A program made the translations under genes and the position numbers. Shown piece by piece: positions 8,321 to 17,675 of a stretch of 47,993 nucleotides of DNA. Position 1 is the stretch's first letter. The number at the start of each line of letters is the position of its first letter. The notes under the pieces are model-generated. The model saw nothing but the letters and a program-made list of their open reading frames with translations, was not told the DNA's origin and searched no databases. This stretch comes from an uncultured Lachnospiraceae bacterium (GTDB taxonomy: Bacteria > Bacillota > Clostridia > Lachnospirales > Lachnospiraceae): NCBI GenBank assembly GCA_910577045.1, contig CAJTLB010000023.1:1-47993 (forward strand), written 5' to 3'.

Positions 8321-10470
8321 AGTATGTTCAGGCGGAATTCTTTCATTACTTCAAATACAAATTGAAGCATCCTGCCTGACAGCACATAGAACAATCCAAG
8401 TACCAGCCAAATAACAAACATCATACAGGCTGATATAATCATCATTTTAATTGTCTTACCCAGAGAATAATTATTTAATATCCTCATGCTCTGGAATAAA
8501 ATCAAAAACATTCCTACATATGCTAATGCCGAAAATACACCATACCAAGACTGCTGGGATTTCGATAAAATATTTGATAAAAACATTAATGGCGTATTAA
8601 TTAATATAAATGGCATAAGAGAAATTGCTGAAGTAAAGGTAATTTCTTGGAACTTACTTTCACCATCTGATATACTGGTTGCGGCAAAAGAAGCTGGAAT
8701 CCATGTAATAGGCACTAAAAACAATTTGACTGCTTCAAATACCATATTTGCATCTTCTACTTCTATTGATGCTAAAGGGAAATGTACAATATAGATATAC
8801 GCAATCCTTACAATATAAGCAATAAAAAATACAATAAATGGGACTATCATATTAATCCTTGTCCTATTGTACCGAATCCCTTCAATGGTATCGATTGGAT
8901 GCAGCAATATATGGAAAGAGTACTTTAAGCCCTCTAAAATCCCCATTTTCCTGCCTTTTTCATTTAGGAATGCCCAATAAGCTTTCTTTGCTGCCTTATT
9001 TAAGGTTACTAATAAGAAACCGACTGCAACAATAATAAGAAGTGCCGCCAAAACAATCCATACGAAATTTGCACGTAAGACTTCATATTTATACTCATCA
9101 AATGCTTTTGTATAAACATTCCTGTCATGTACTAGCTGGCTTTCTTCCATTGACTGCTTCCATTCACCTTTTTTATAATATGTTTTTGCAATTCCTGTAT
9201 GTGCTAATTCATAATTCTCATGGATGGCAAGTACTTGGTTCCACAAATCATAAGAAGCATCATAATCGCCGGCATCATAAGCTGTTGTTGCCTGGTGGAC
9301 TAGCTTAATAAATTCGGTCGGCTCAAAAACTTGGATATTATTATTTAACCTGTCCAAAATAAACAAGTTCCCTTTGCTGTCCACGTCAATTGCTGATGTC
9401 CTAGAAAAAGTACCTGTACTTTCCCCCAATCCGCCAAAAGCAACCAACATATTCCCCTCTTGGTCATACTGGTAGACTTTTCCGTTTAATTCCTCGATTA
9501 CAGTAATAATCCCATTATTGTCTACGGCAATATCCCGGAAAATTGGCTCCATATACATGCCATCATCATTAAAATACTCTCCAAACTTAAAGCTGTTACC
9601 TGCTACTACTGATTTTAAAATCTTTTTTTCAATAAAATTTGTAATTGGGTTTTGAATTGAATTCCCAACACTTTTATACTTCCTAAAAACATTAGTCCCA
9701 ACGGAATTAAGCTGTTTAATTTCACCTTCTACACGTTCCATGCTAGTGGCATAAATCATGCCATCATTGCCTAATGTTACATTAATATAAGAAGATGCCA
9801 AACGCTTTGTAATAAAATTCTGTTGTTCCTCCGAAGCAAAAATCCTAAGCAAAGCCTCGGTTAAGTTATAACCAATATTGGTTTGCCCATACAACCCACG
9901 GAATTCTCCATTTCCGTCAATTGCCATAATATTTTCGCCCCTTACTACATAGATGTAACCAGTTGAACTTACTACTAACTTTGATGGGGAAAATGGGGCA
10001 GAACCTGTTAAATTTGACTCTGGGTTGGTAAACTCTTCTACCAAAGCCCCTGTTGGCGACAGATGTACAATTCGGCGGTTTCCTGTATCCGCAATATACA
10101 TATCCCCATCACTGTCTACAAAAATACCTTCTGGCTTACTAAATGCCTTATCTGGCCCATAATACACGCCCACCGTTTTTAGTTCTTCATTCATCTTTAC
10201 AACACGGTTATTCCCGCTGTCTACAATATAAAGATTGTCTTTCTCATCTACGAACAGATCCTGCGGGTCTTTAAAATAAATCTGTTCTCCTTCAAATTCT
10301 CCGATATTATTGATTGTTTTCACAGAATTATATGCCTTCGGAACTGGTAAACGGTAACTGTCATTTCCCGTCACATAATCCGCCAATGCTGTAATCGGAG
10401 TAGATATCAGCATTACTGCTGCTAACAGGCATACACCTATTCTTTTCAGCATTTTCATATTAGCTCCCAT
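8317..10470 (-). CDS. NHL-repeat, TPR and YIP1-domain membrane protein
   Basis: A 717-residue composite protein. Residues 7-30 form a signal peptide ending ALA-D. Residues about 60-390 are NHL beta-propeller repeats (DLFVDEKDNLYIVDSGNNRV, GIFVDSDGDMYIADTGNRRI, AIDVDSKGNLFILDRLNNNI). Residues about 388-455 look like two TPR helix pairs (TTAYDAGDYDASYDLWNQVL). A membrane helix lies near 468-490, and residues about 515-705 are a polytopic YIP1-like domain starting LHPIDTIEGIRYNR. The propeller would sit outside the cell. The start at 10470 has AAGGAG eight bases upstream, immediately after the stop of the permease gene. Its place between two importers suggests a sensing, scaffold or substrate-holding role; the biochemical function is unknown. 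Confidence 0.85.
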   Translation of the reverse strand: MGANMKMLKRIGVCLLAAVMLISTPITALADYVTGNDSYRLPVPKAYNSVKTINNIGEFEGEQIYFKDPQDLFVDEKDNLYIVDSGNNRVVKMNEELKTVGVYYGPDKAFSKPEGIFVDSDGDMYIADTGNRRIVHLSPTGALVEEFTNPESNLTGSAPFSPSKLVVSSTGYIYVVRGENIMAIDGNGEFRGLYGQTNIGYNLTEALLRIFASEEQQNFITKRLASSYINVTLGNDGMIYATSMERVEGEIKQLNSVGTNVFRKYKSVGNSIQNPITNFIEKKILKSVVAGNSFKFGEYFNDDGMYMEPIFRDIAVDNNGIITVIEELNGKVYQYDQEGNMLVAFGGLGESTGTFSRTSAIDVDSKGNLFILDRLNNNIQVFEPTEFIKLVHQATTAYDAGDYDASYDLWNQVLAIHENYELAHTGIAKTYYKKGEWKQSMEESQLVHDRNVYTKAFDEYKYEVLRANFVWIVLAALLIIVAVGFLLVTLNKAAKKAYWAFLNEKGRKMGILEGLKYSFHILLHPIDTIEGIRYNRTRINMIVPFIVFFIAYIVRIAYIYIVHFPLASIEVEDANMVFEAVKLFLVPITWIPASFAATSISDGESKFQEITFTSAISLMPFILINTPLMFLSNILSKSQQSWYGVFSALAYVGMFLILFQSMRILNNYSLGKTIKMMIISACMMFVIWLVLGLFYVLSGRMLQFVFEVMKEFRLNIL

Positions 10471-10475
10471 CCGGA

Positions 10476-11357
10476 TTACTCCTTAATTCCTGAATATACC
10501 ATTGTTTCCATAACTTTACCCTGCATAACAGTAAAGATAATTACCGTTGGCACTGTCATAACAAAAGTTGCAGCCGCTACTGCGCCAGCCCTTCCCACTG
10601 ACATTCCTGCAGCACCGCCAGAGATTGTCTGAAGTGCTAAAGGAAGTGTTTTCATAGTCTGGCTAGTTACATAAATCAATGGTGAAAAATAATCGTTCCA
10701 GTTATTGACAAAGGAAAATACGATTAAAGTAGACCATGCTGGTTTTAATGCAGGCATTACCATTTTTAAGAAAATTAAAAATTCTCCTGCCCCATCAATC
10801 CTTGCTGCTTCCAAAAGCTCATCTGGATACTGCTCAATAAATTGTTTCATTAAGAAAATATTATATGCTACCGCAATATTAGGTAATATAAGCGCGCCAT
10901 ATGTATTAATAAGCCCTAGCCCATTTACTACCATATAACTTGGTATCTTTGTTACATGCGGGGAAAACATAAGTGCCATTAAAATTAAGTTAAATAGTGT
11001 CTTTCCCCCTGGCGGCTTAAACTTAACCAAAGAATATGCCCCAAGCGCCGACACAATCACAGTAAGGAACACTATAGTAGCCGTTACAATAATACTGTTA
11101 AATGCATATCTTGTAAACGGTACTGCAGAACTTCCCAGGGATATTAATAAATCGCTAAAGTTTTTTAAAGTTGGATGTTCTACATAAAAGCGTGGTGGAT
11201 ATACAAACAACTCATCCAGTGGCTTAAATGCCGTACAAACCAGGTAAACCAATGGAAGTGCTGTAAAAGCAACTAATACAAACATTGCTAAATACAACAT
11301 TATTTTACTAAAAGTAATATGCAGCCATTGGCCTTTAAACCATTTAATTTTAATCAT
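10476..11357 (-). CDS. Carbohydrate ABC transporter permease, MalG type (system 1)
   Basis: A 293-residue CUT1 permease with six membrane segments. The EAA loop is LEAARIDGAGEFLIFLKMVM, and the C-terminal VMQGKVMETMVYSGIKE is typical of the MalG/AraQ branch. The start has GGAGAG a few bases upstream. The gene lies 26 bases after its MalF-type partner and just ahead of the NHL-YIP1 gene, so it belongs to the same transcript. It completes importer 1 with the 306-residue permease and the 982-residue binding protein; no ATPase gene is nearby. Confidence 0.9.
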   Translation of the reverse strand: MIKIKWFKGQWLHITFSKIMLYLAMFVLVAFTALPLVYLVCTAFKPLDELFVYPPRFYVEHPTLKNFSDLLISLGSSAVPFTRYAFNSIIVTATIVFLTVIVSALGAYSLVKFKPPGGKTLFNLILMALMFSPHVTKIPSYMVVNGLGLINTYGALILPNIAVAYNIFLMKQFIEQYPDELLEAARIDGAGEFLIFLKMVMPALKPAWSTLIVFSFVNNWNDYFSPLIYVTSQTMKTLPLALQTISGGAAGMSVGRAGAVAAATFVMTVPTVIIFTVMQGKVMETMVYSGIKE

Positions 11358-11383
11358 TGCTGTCTCTCTCCTTCCTTCGCTTC

Positions 11384-12304
11384 TTATTCATCCTTAGAGG
11401 ATAACAGCTTCATCACCAATTTCCCTAATAAGAATGTCATAATAAACAATACAACGGCAATCGCTGAAGAATATCCCATTTGGAAACGGATAAAAGCATA
11501 GTCATACAAATGTGCCACAATCGTATGCCCTGCATAGTTCGGGCTTGGCATACCTGCTACTGATACTGCAATATCAAACACACCGAAGGAAGATACAATC
11601 GCATTAATTGCACCAAATAGAAGCTGTGGTTTCATTAATGGCAAAGTTACATAGATAAGTTCTTGGAATTTATTCCGTACACCGTCAATTGCTGCTGCCT
11701 CATAGTAAGATCGGGAGACATTTTGGAGCCCTGCAAGGAATACCAGAAACCCAGTACCCATACTCATCCAAAGAGAGATAATCATAATAACCATCATAAT
11801 ATACTTTGGATCGGTATTCCACAAAATGGGGGAGTCAATTAACCCAAGGTTTAACAAGATATTATTCAAATATCCATACCGGTCACTAGAAAAGATAACC
11901 ATCCATACGGTTGACATAGCAATTCCACTGGTAATAGAAGGCGCATAAAATGCCAGCGCAAACGCCCTTTTACACTTCAATTGGTTAATGACCCATGCCG
12001 CAAAGAAAGATAACAAATACCCAACAGGCCCAGTAATAATTGCAAAAGCAAGTGTATTTGCAAGTGCTGTTAAAAATACTTCATCATCCAAAAATAGCAG
12101 CTTGTAATTATTCAGCCCGACAAACTTTGCAGGCTGCATCATATTATAATCTGTAAAACTCAAGCAGATTGCATAGGCAACGGGAGCCACAACAAATATA
12201 GTAAACAAAATCACAAAGGGTGCCAAAAACAGATAACCCATCCAATGCTTATGCCAAAAGCGCTTGAGACGTTCTGATGTTGTCATAGTGTTCACATTAT
12301 TCAT
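11384..12304 (-). CDS. Sugar ABC transporter permease, MalF type (system 1)
   Basis: A 306-residue CUT1 permease beginning with the usual MGYLFLAPFVILFTIFVVAP first segment. The EAA loop is YEAAAIDGVRNKFQELIYVT. The ATG at 12304 overlaps the end of the binding-protein gene by eight bases (ATGAATAA), so coupling is likely; an ATG at 12286 is a possible alternative since no strong ribosome site precedes either. It pairs with the 293-residue permease directly downstream. Confidence 0.88.
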   Translation of the reverse strand: MNNVNTMTTSERLKRFWHKHWMGYLFLAPFVILFTIFVVAPVAYAICLSFTDYNMMQPAKFVGLNNYKLLFLDDEVFLTALANTLAFAIITGPVGYLLSFFAAWVINQLKCKRAFALAFYAPSITSGIAMSTVWMVIFSSDRYGYLNNILLNLGLIDSPILWNTDPKYIMMVIMIISLWMSMGTGFLVFLAGLQNVSRSYYEAAAIDGVRNKFQELIYVTLPLMKPQLLFGAINAIVSSFGVFDIAVSVAGMPSPNYAGHTIVAHLYDYAFIRFQMGYSSAIAVVLFIMTFLLGKLVMKLLSSKDE

Positions 12305-15245
12305 AATTCATTACCCCATATTCCTCCTGTTTCATACGAAGCTCACGGTTAATGTCTTTTACTGCCTGCTCCAATGCTTCCCTGACATCTTCCCCACTAA
12401 TTACTACGGAAGTCCACGCATTTGTTAAATGCCTGCTTGTAAAATAACCGCCTAGGACTGTAGGAGTTTCTTGTGCCCATGCCCACTGTTCCTCTAGCAC
12501 TTCCATATCGTCCTCACTCCAAGATAAGCTTAAAAATGCCTCCTTATTGGCGGTATTCCATCTTGCCTCTGCACCCATAAGCGCCTCTACTTCCCTGGCA
12601 AACTGTGTCTGTACCTCTGCACTGGACCACCATTTTAAGAATTCCCAGCTTGCCTCTGGCTTCCCACTCTGTTTCATAATAATATCGCCTTTATCTGTAA
12701 TTGCCCCAGCAGTACGGTTAATTGTCCCATCCTCCTGCATAACGCCAGGAAGAGGCGCAATCCCCCACTTCCCTGCAATTTCAGGGGCAGCTACAGAAAG
12801 CTGCATATACATATTAAAATCACCAATCCCAAGAGGCATAATTCCAGAACGCATATACTGGTAAAAATTCGCTGTTTTTGGGACACCATAGTTTGTAAAT
12901 AACTCGGTATATTCCTTAAATGCTACATAAGCTTCTGCCGTATCTAATGCAGACGCCATTCCATCTTCTGTATAGAAGCTTCCTCCATTCTGGAATAAAA
13001 ATTGTGTAAAATCACGGGCAAAATAAAATTCCATCCCATTCTGGTACAGTGCAGGAAGCACATAATCATATAATTGCTGCCTTGTTTTCGGCAAATCAAT
13101 ATTATAACGGCTTAAAATATCCTTCCTATAAAACATAACATTGAAATTCATCGTTTCTGGAAGTGCATAAATTCCCCCATTATATTCATAAGGCGTCATA
13201 GTAGCTGGAACAAAACGGTTTTTTACTTCTTCAAACCCTTCCATTTTTGACAAATCATACACTTGCTCACGGATAGCAAATTCTACTGGTGATGTTACAT
13301 CCACGCCAAGTGCCACATCTGGCGCCTTGCCAGAAGTAATGGAAAGCATTAACGCATTGACATTTCCTGCATTTAACTGGGACGCTGGCAATACATTTAC
13401 ATTAATTGCAATCCCTGTCTGCGGCGTAAAATCCTCATCTGCCATTTCTTTTATTACTTCCGCCCACTCTGTACCCCTTGCAATCCAAACATTAATAGTA
13501 TCTTTAATTTCAATATCCTCCCCAAGGACGCTTCCCACATTATCATAATCCTTAAAGAAAGAAGAGACAAATAACTTCCATGTTGTGCCAAGCCTTTGGA
13601 AGGCATTAGAAGACACACTCTTCCACTTTTCCTCTGGGTTTCCAATATCAAAATAATCAATAATTAATGGAATATTTTGTAAGGATAAATACCATGTACT
13701 TAAACTTTCTTGGGAACTGGTTAAATCCCCTACTTTCCTAGCTATACTATAAGGATCCTTTAGCATCCCTTCTAACTGTGACTTAATAGTAAGGAAATTA
13801 TTTGCCATTGCAGGGACCTTATCTGACAACCCACTTACCATTTCGTACTTTTTCTGCATACTTTCTACTAAATATTCCATCTGGCCTTGCATATTTGGGA
13901 TTTTATCAAAAAACCCATAGTCATAGTTAGGATCAGGGTCACTTCCTGCTAAAAGAGTAATATTTAACAAAAGATCGGAAAGCACCATAATATCCTCTTG
14001 GATAGAATCTAGTACCTGCCCTACCTCTCCTAATTTTACAGTCATTGTCAGATGATGTACTCCTTTTGTCAGGTAAAATTCATAAGGAGCCCCACTCTCA
14101 TCAGCTAATTCTTCCAAAGACCAACTTGTATTATAAGCAAAACGGTATTGTAACATTTCTGCAAAAGGAACTTCCCCGTCCAATGCAATTTGCCTATAAG
14201 AAGGCAGCCCATCATTCCACGACTGTTTTACATACAGCCCTATCTTATATAATCCATCTTCTGGCACTTCAAATTCCCATGTAATACTCTGATTGCCAGC
14301 ACGCCAACGGTATCCTCCCATTACATTTAATTTCCGGCTAGTATCTGATGCCGGTTCTACTAATGGATCACCGTCATTTTCGCGGCGGAGCGTTGGGTTA
14401 TTCTTTTCTATAGCTGTTAATTCTGCCTGAATATGTAATTTTTCTATATTAGCTGGCTGATACCCAGCAGATATATATTCCTGTTTTACTTCTGCATAAC
14501 TTCTAATCTCTTTTGGTGCAATAAAACGGATAGCCGCTATATACATATCTGCACGCATATAAGTTAAGCGGAATGTATGTTTTCCTTTTGTTAAATAAAA
14601 TTGGAACGGCTCATTATACATACCAGATGTATCCTGTAATAGAGTCGTCCTCCATCCGGGTATTGCTACCTGAGAAGGCCTCGTTTCATCTCCAAGGCTG
14701 TTAATAACAGGCTCTCCCTCGTCTTTAAAATAACGGTAAAACGCAATATCACTACTTTCTGTAAATGGATATTCCCCATCAATATACAATGTCCGCTTAC
14801 CTGCATCTGAGCTTCCATCTGTTAGATAATATTCAATTTCTAACTGGTATCTCGCATCAGAAGGGATATCCGCTTCAAATTCTATATAATCGGATGCCCG
14901 GTCAGACAATAAGGCTTCTTTGCCTTCCATTTGTACAATTTTCACAGATCCGTTCTTGTCTTTAACCTGCTTTAGAGGAATTTCAATTGCTGTAACTGCA
15001 TTTACAGCACTTTCATATTCCATCCTATACTCTTTATAAGAAAGTGTCTCATCTCCAGTGCCATAGCTCCAGTCCACTTTCTGCCCGTCAAAGCCAGTAT
15101 ACTTATCCTTTAACGGAACTCCCGCAGTATCTTCCTCTGCATAAGAAATTGGCAGGCTGCTGTTCCATATAAAAGAAGCTGCTAAAAACAGCGCCATAAC
15201 TTTTTTCCAACGAGAAAGCCTACTGTTTACTTCCCTGCCTTTCAT
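12297..15245 (-). CDS. Large secreted solute-binding protein with two CBM-like domains (SBP 1)
   Basis: A 982-residue protein, about twice the length of an ordinary family 1 solute-binding protein. A signal peptide (residues 10-36, ending SYA-EE) has no lipobox. Residues about 115-243 and 315-405 look like two copies of a carbohydrate-binding beta-sandwich: both carry a LDGE/IDGE-YPF or VPF strand and a FYLTKGKH/FYLTKGVH strand. A helical linker spans about 405-560, then a family 1 binding domain runs from about 575 to the end (INVWIARGTEW, YALPETMNFNVMFYRKDIL, WEFLKWWSSAEVQTQFARE). Head gene of the minus-strand operon, with its promoter at 15341-15369. The absence of a lipid anchor means attachment must come through the additional domains or partner proteins. 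Confidence 0.85.
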   Translation of the reverse strand: MKGREVNSRLSRWKKVMALFLAASFIWNSSLPISYAEEDTAGVPLKDKYTGFDGQKVDWSYGTGDETLSYKEYRMEYESAVNAVTAIEIPLKQVKDKNGSVKIVQMEGKEALLSDRASDYIEFEADIPSDARYQLEIEYYLTDGSSDAGKRTLYIDGEYPFTESSDIAFYRYFKDEGEPVINSLGDETRPSQVAIPGWRTTLLQDTSGMYNEPFQFYLTKGKHTFRLTYMRADMYIAAIRFIAPKEIRSYAEVKQEYISAGYQPANIEKLHIQAELTAIEKNNPTLRRENDGDPLVEPASDTSRKLNVMGGYRWRAGNQSITWEFEVPEDGLYKIGLYVKQSWNDGLPSYRQIALDGEVPFAEMLQYRFAYNTSWSLEELADESGAPYEFYLTKGVHHLTMTVKLGEVGQVLDSIQEDIMVLSDLLLNITLLAGSDPDPNYDYGFFDKIPNMQGQMEYLVESMQKKYEMVSGLSDKVPAMANNFLTIKSQLEGMLKDPYSIARKVGDLTSSQESLSTWYLSLQNIPLIIDYFDIGNPEEKWKSVSSNAFQRLGTTWKLFVSSFFKDYDNVGSVLGEDIEIKDTINVWIARGTEWAEVIKEMADEDFTPQTGIAINVNVLPASQLNAGNVNALMLSITSGKAPDVALGVDVTSPVEFAIREQVYDLSKMEGFEEVKNRFVPATMTPYEYNGGIYALPETMNFNVMFYRKDILSRYNIDLPKTRQQLYDYVLPALYQNGMEFYFARDFTQFLFQNGGSFYTEDGMASALDTAEAYVAFKEYTELFTNYGVPKTANFYQYMRSGIMPLGIGDFNMYMQLSVAAPEIAGKWGIAPLPGVMQEDGTINRTAGAITDKGDIIMKQSGKPEASWEFLKWWSSAEVQTQFAREVEALMGAEARWNTANKEAFLSLSWSEDDMEVLEEQWAWAQETPTVLGGYFTSRHLTNAWTSVVISGEDVREALEQAVKDINRELRMKQEEYGVMNYE

Positions 15246-15307
15246 GCCTCTGTTTCTCCTCCCTTTTTGTTTATTTTGTATACTTTACCTTTTTATTGCC
15301 TTATTGT

Positions 15308-15337
15308 AATTAGGCAAATCGACTATTTGTCTTAATT
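15308..15337. promoter_or_regulatory. Imperfect inverted repeat at the SBP 1 transcription start
   Basis: AATTAGGCAAAT (15308-15319), a five-base spacer, and ATTTGTCTTAATT (15325-15337) match as inverted arms apart from one extra base and one substitution. It starts at or just after the predicted transcription start of the transporter operon, so it is a candidate operator for the divergent AraC protein or another regulator, or a leader hairpin. Confidence 0.5.
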
Positions 15338-15340
15338 CTC

Positions 15341-15369
15341 AATATAGTACCAGAATACAATTTCTTCAA
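15341..15369 (-). promoter_or_regulatory. Predicted sigma-A promoter of the double-importer operon
   Basis: On the minus strand TTGAAG (15369-15364), a 17-base spacer and TATATT (15346-15341) precede the 982-residue binding-protein gene, with a leader of about 90 bases that includes the inverted repeat at 15308-15337. Confidence 0.6.
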
Positions 15370-15442
15370 TTTCGTTTTTTTGATATTCCTTATGTTTTTT
15401 TGTCTATTTTTCGTTTTTTGTTATTTACCACATTTTTTAATC

Positions 15443-15471
15443 TTGTAAATTTTTGATTTCTATGCTATATA
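15443..15471 (+). promoter_or_regulatory. Predicted promoter of the AraC-family regulator
   Basis: TTGTAA (15443-15448), 17 bases, TATATA (15466-15471). The expected start of transcription is near 15478, which places an ATG there at the very 5' end of the mRNA and favours the ATG at 15505 as the true start. Confidence 0.55.
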
Positions 15472-15504
15472 TTTGATATGTACATACGGGGAGATGTTTT
15501 AAAA

Positions 15505-17628
15505 ATGTTTAGCAAAATTACCAAACAAATATTATATAGAAAAGACGTTCGATACTATATTTTATTATTCTTAATGATTTCATCTATTTTATTTGCTGTT
15601 TTTTGGGCTGAATTTTTCACTAAGCACCACCATATCAACCAAATTATCTCCTCTATTAACACTTCCACTTCTAATATAGATAATGCTTTAACAAAAACCT
15701 TATATAATTTTATGGATGTAAACCTCTATCATTACATTAAACAATCTACTTTTGGACAATTTTTTCATGAAACAAGGACAGATGAGACATTTTTTACACA
15801 AATCCGTATTTCTGCTATGGATTCTATCCGTTTACAAAGAGAATTAAAAAGCCTTATCTTGTTTCGGGAATCGGATCAAACGTTATTATCCACCTTAAGC
15901 GTCAGAACAGATTTCAGCTCTGGCAATCCCGCCTATACCTATATCAATACTGTTTTAGAAAGTGAAGATCCATGCCATCCTGGATTTATCTCTACTACTG
16001 ATAATGATATTTTTTATTACTATCCTCTCTATTCCCAGCGTTCGGCTACAGAACGAATTGGATATGCCATGGCCCAGCTTCGGTTCCCAAAAAACTTTTT
16101 TCATATTGATATAGAACAGCTCCATCCAAATGGGACTTTTCTAATACTTAATAACAATCAAATTTGTTATGTAGAAGGATACAATATCCTTTCCCGCGAA
16201 ATTATTGAAAATGAAATCTGTGTTTCACCCTCCCCGCTTCAATTTTTTACCTATCATAATGCAGATATTTCTAGCTATAATTTTTATTGTGTGCCTTCCA
16301 AAAATTTTAATTTAATGTATGTATATTATGAACCTGCTATTACAGGATTTACTACATTACAATTACTTTTTAAGGAAAATTGGATTATGCCTTTTCTTTT
16401 AATATGCAGTACGATGTTCCTATTTTTCCTAATCTCTATTTATTTGCTTTCTAAAATACAAAATAATCCAGAAAGCACAAAAAAAGCTATCCCTGAATCT
16501 CATTTATCTTTCCAAGATTCAGCAGAGGCACTTCTTCCCTTAGCAAAACAGCCTTATTTTTCTGCTATTTTAATTGAACATCATACTCCAACAGCCAATG
16601 ATGCGGATATTTTACCTATTATCTGCACAAATTGTGAAAAATATTTAGCTGGCTGCCAAATAAGCTATCAGATTATCCAGAAAAACTGCTATGTCCATTG
16701 CTACTTCAACCATTCCGAATATAATAATATACGTGTATTAAGTGACTCTATTAAACAAGTGTTATATAGCTCCATAGATGGCTGGCAATTTAATATTTAT
16801 TACACGCCTCCTTATTCTTCTATTAATGAAATGTTAGAAGAATTACACTATTTACAACATGCAGTCCAATATTCACAAGTATTTGGCTATGCTAAACGTT
16901 TCTCTAGCGAATGGTTAAAAAAATGCGATGCCAGCACTATTGCATTTGATACAAATACGGTGGAAACTATGCAGAAATTATTAAATGAAAAGAAATTTGA
17001 CGAACTTATCCACTATTTAGAGCAGCAAAAAGCAAAAATGGAGGAACTTTTTAGCCCCATTATAAAAGACTTTTATTCCTATAATACACTTTACCAATTT
17101 ATGGACAATGCTTTTTTTGCATTGAAAGGCTATTTTTTGGAAAAAGCCTTTTCTCACCCTATTGCAAATATGAATATGGCAAATATTATCCAATTACATA
17201 GCGGAGTACAGAAATTTACTGATTTTTTAATACAAGGGATTACAGACTATAAAGAATCTGGGCAAAATAGCAGCTCCCATGAAAAAGCATTTATGGATGC
17301 CGTTTATTTATATATTGAGCAAAATCTTTCTACTGTAACCCTAAACTCCATGGCAGAACATTTTCATATTACTGCTGCACACCTAAGCCGAATGTTTAAA
17401 CGTTATAACGAACATAACTTTTCTGAATACCTTTCCGAAAAAAAATTACAAAAAGCTATTATCCTTTTAGAACAACCTTCCAAAGTAAGCATTAATGATA
17501 TTGCCAAAGAATTAGGCTATAGTACCCCTTCCTATTTCCATACCAAATTTAAAGAATATTATGGGATTACCCCCAGTGCCTACCGGAAAAACTGGATTAC
17601 TTCCTCTCAGGACAATACAGAACCATAA
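15505..17628 (+). CDS. Membrane-bound AraC-family transcriptional regulator
   Basis: A 707-residue one-component sensor-regulator. One membrane helix (about residues 17-36, YYILLFLMISSILFAVFW), a sensory region outside the cell of about 255 residues, a second helix (about 293-316), an internal region, and a C-terminal AraC double helix-turn-helix (about the last 100 residues: LNSMAEHFHITAAHLSRMFK and ISIND-like SINDIAKELGYSTPSYFHTK). I choose ATG 15505, preceded by GGGGAG, over ATG 15478, which sits on the predicted transcription start. Divergent from the transporter operon, it is the obvious candidate regulator; regulators of this build usually respond to extracellular carbohydrates directly or through binding proteins. 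The ligand is unknown. Confidence 0.88.
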   Translation: MFSKITKQILYRKDVRYYILLFLMISSILFAVFWAEFFTKHHHINQIISSINTSTSNIDNALTKTLYNFMDVNLYHYIKQSTFGQFFHETRTDETFFTQIRISAMDSIRLQRELKSLILFRESDQTLLSTLSVRTDFSSGNPAYTYINTVLESEDPCHPGFISTTDNDIFYYYPLYSQRSATERIGYAMAQLRFPKNFFHIDIEQLHPNGTFLILNNNQICYVEGYNILSREIIENEICVSPSPLQFFTYHNADISSYNFYCVPSKNFNLMYVYYEPAITGFTTLQLLFKENWIMPFLLICSTMFLFFLISIYLLSKIQNNPESTKKAIPESHLSFQDSAEALLPLAKQPYFSAILIEHHTPTANDADILPIICTNCEKYLAGCQISYQIIQKNCYVHCYFNHSEYNNIRVLSDSIKQVLYSSIDGWQFNIYYTPPYSSINEMLEELHYLQHAVQYSQVFGYAKRFSSEWLKKCDASTIAFDTNTVETMQKLLNEKKFDELIHYLEQQKAKMEELFSPIIKDFYSYNTLYQFMDNAFFALKGYFLEKAFSHPIANMNMANIIQLHSGVQKFTDFLIQGITDYKESGQNSSSHEKAFMDAVYLYIEQNLSTVTLNSMAEHFHITAAHLSRMFKRYNEHNFSEYLSEKKLQKAIILLEQPSKVSINDIAKELGYSTPSYFHTKFKEYYGITPSAYRKNWITSSQDNTEP

Positions 17629-17664
17629 AAAAACAGACGCCAAATTACCTTGGCGCCTGTTTTT
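17629..17664. terminator. Bidirectional terminator between convergent genes
   Basis: Arms AAAAACAGACGCCAA (17629-17643) and TTGGCGCCTGTTTTT (17650-17664) pair at 14 of 15 positions with a six-base loop. A-run and T-run flanks let it stop both the AraC gene (+) and the small acidic protein gene (-). Confidence 0.9.
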
Positions 17665-17675
17665 CTTTATCCATT

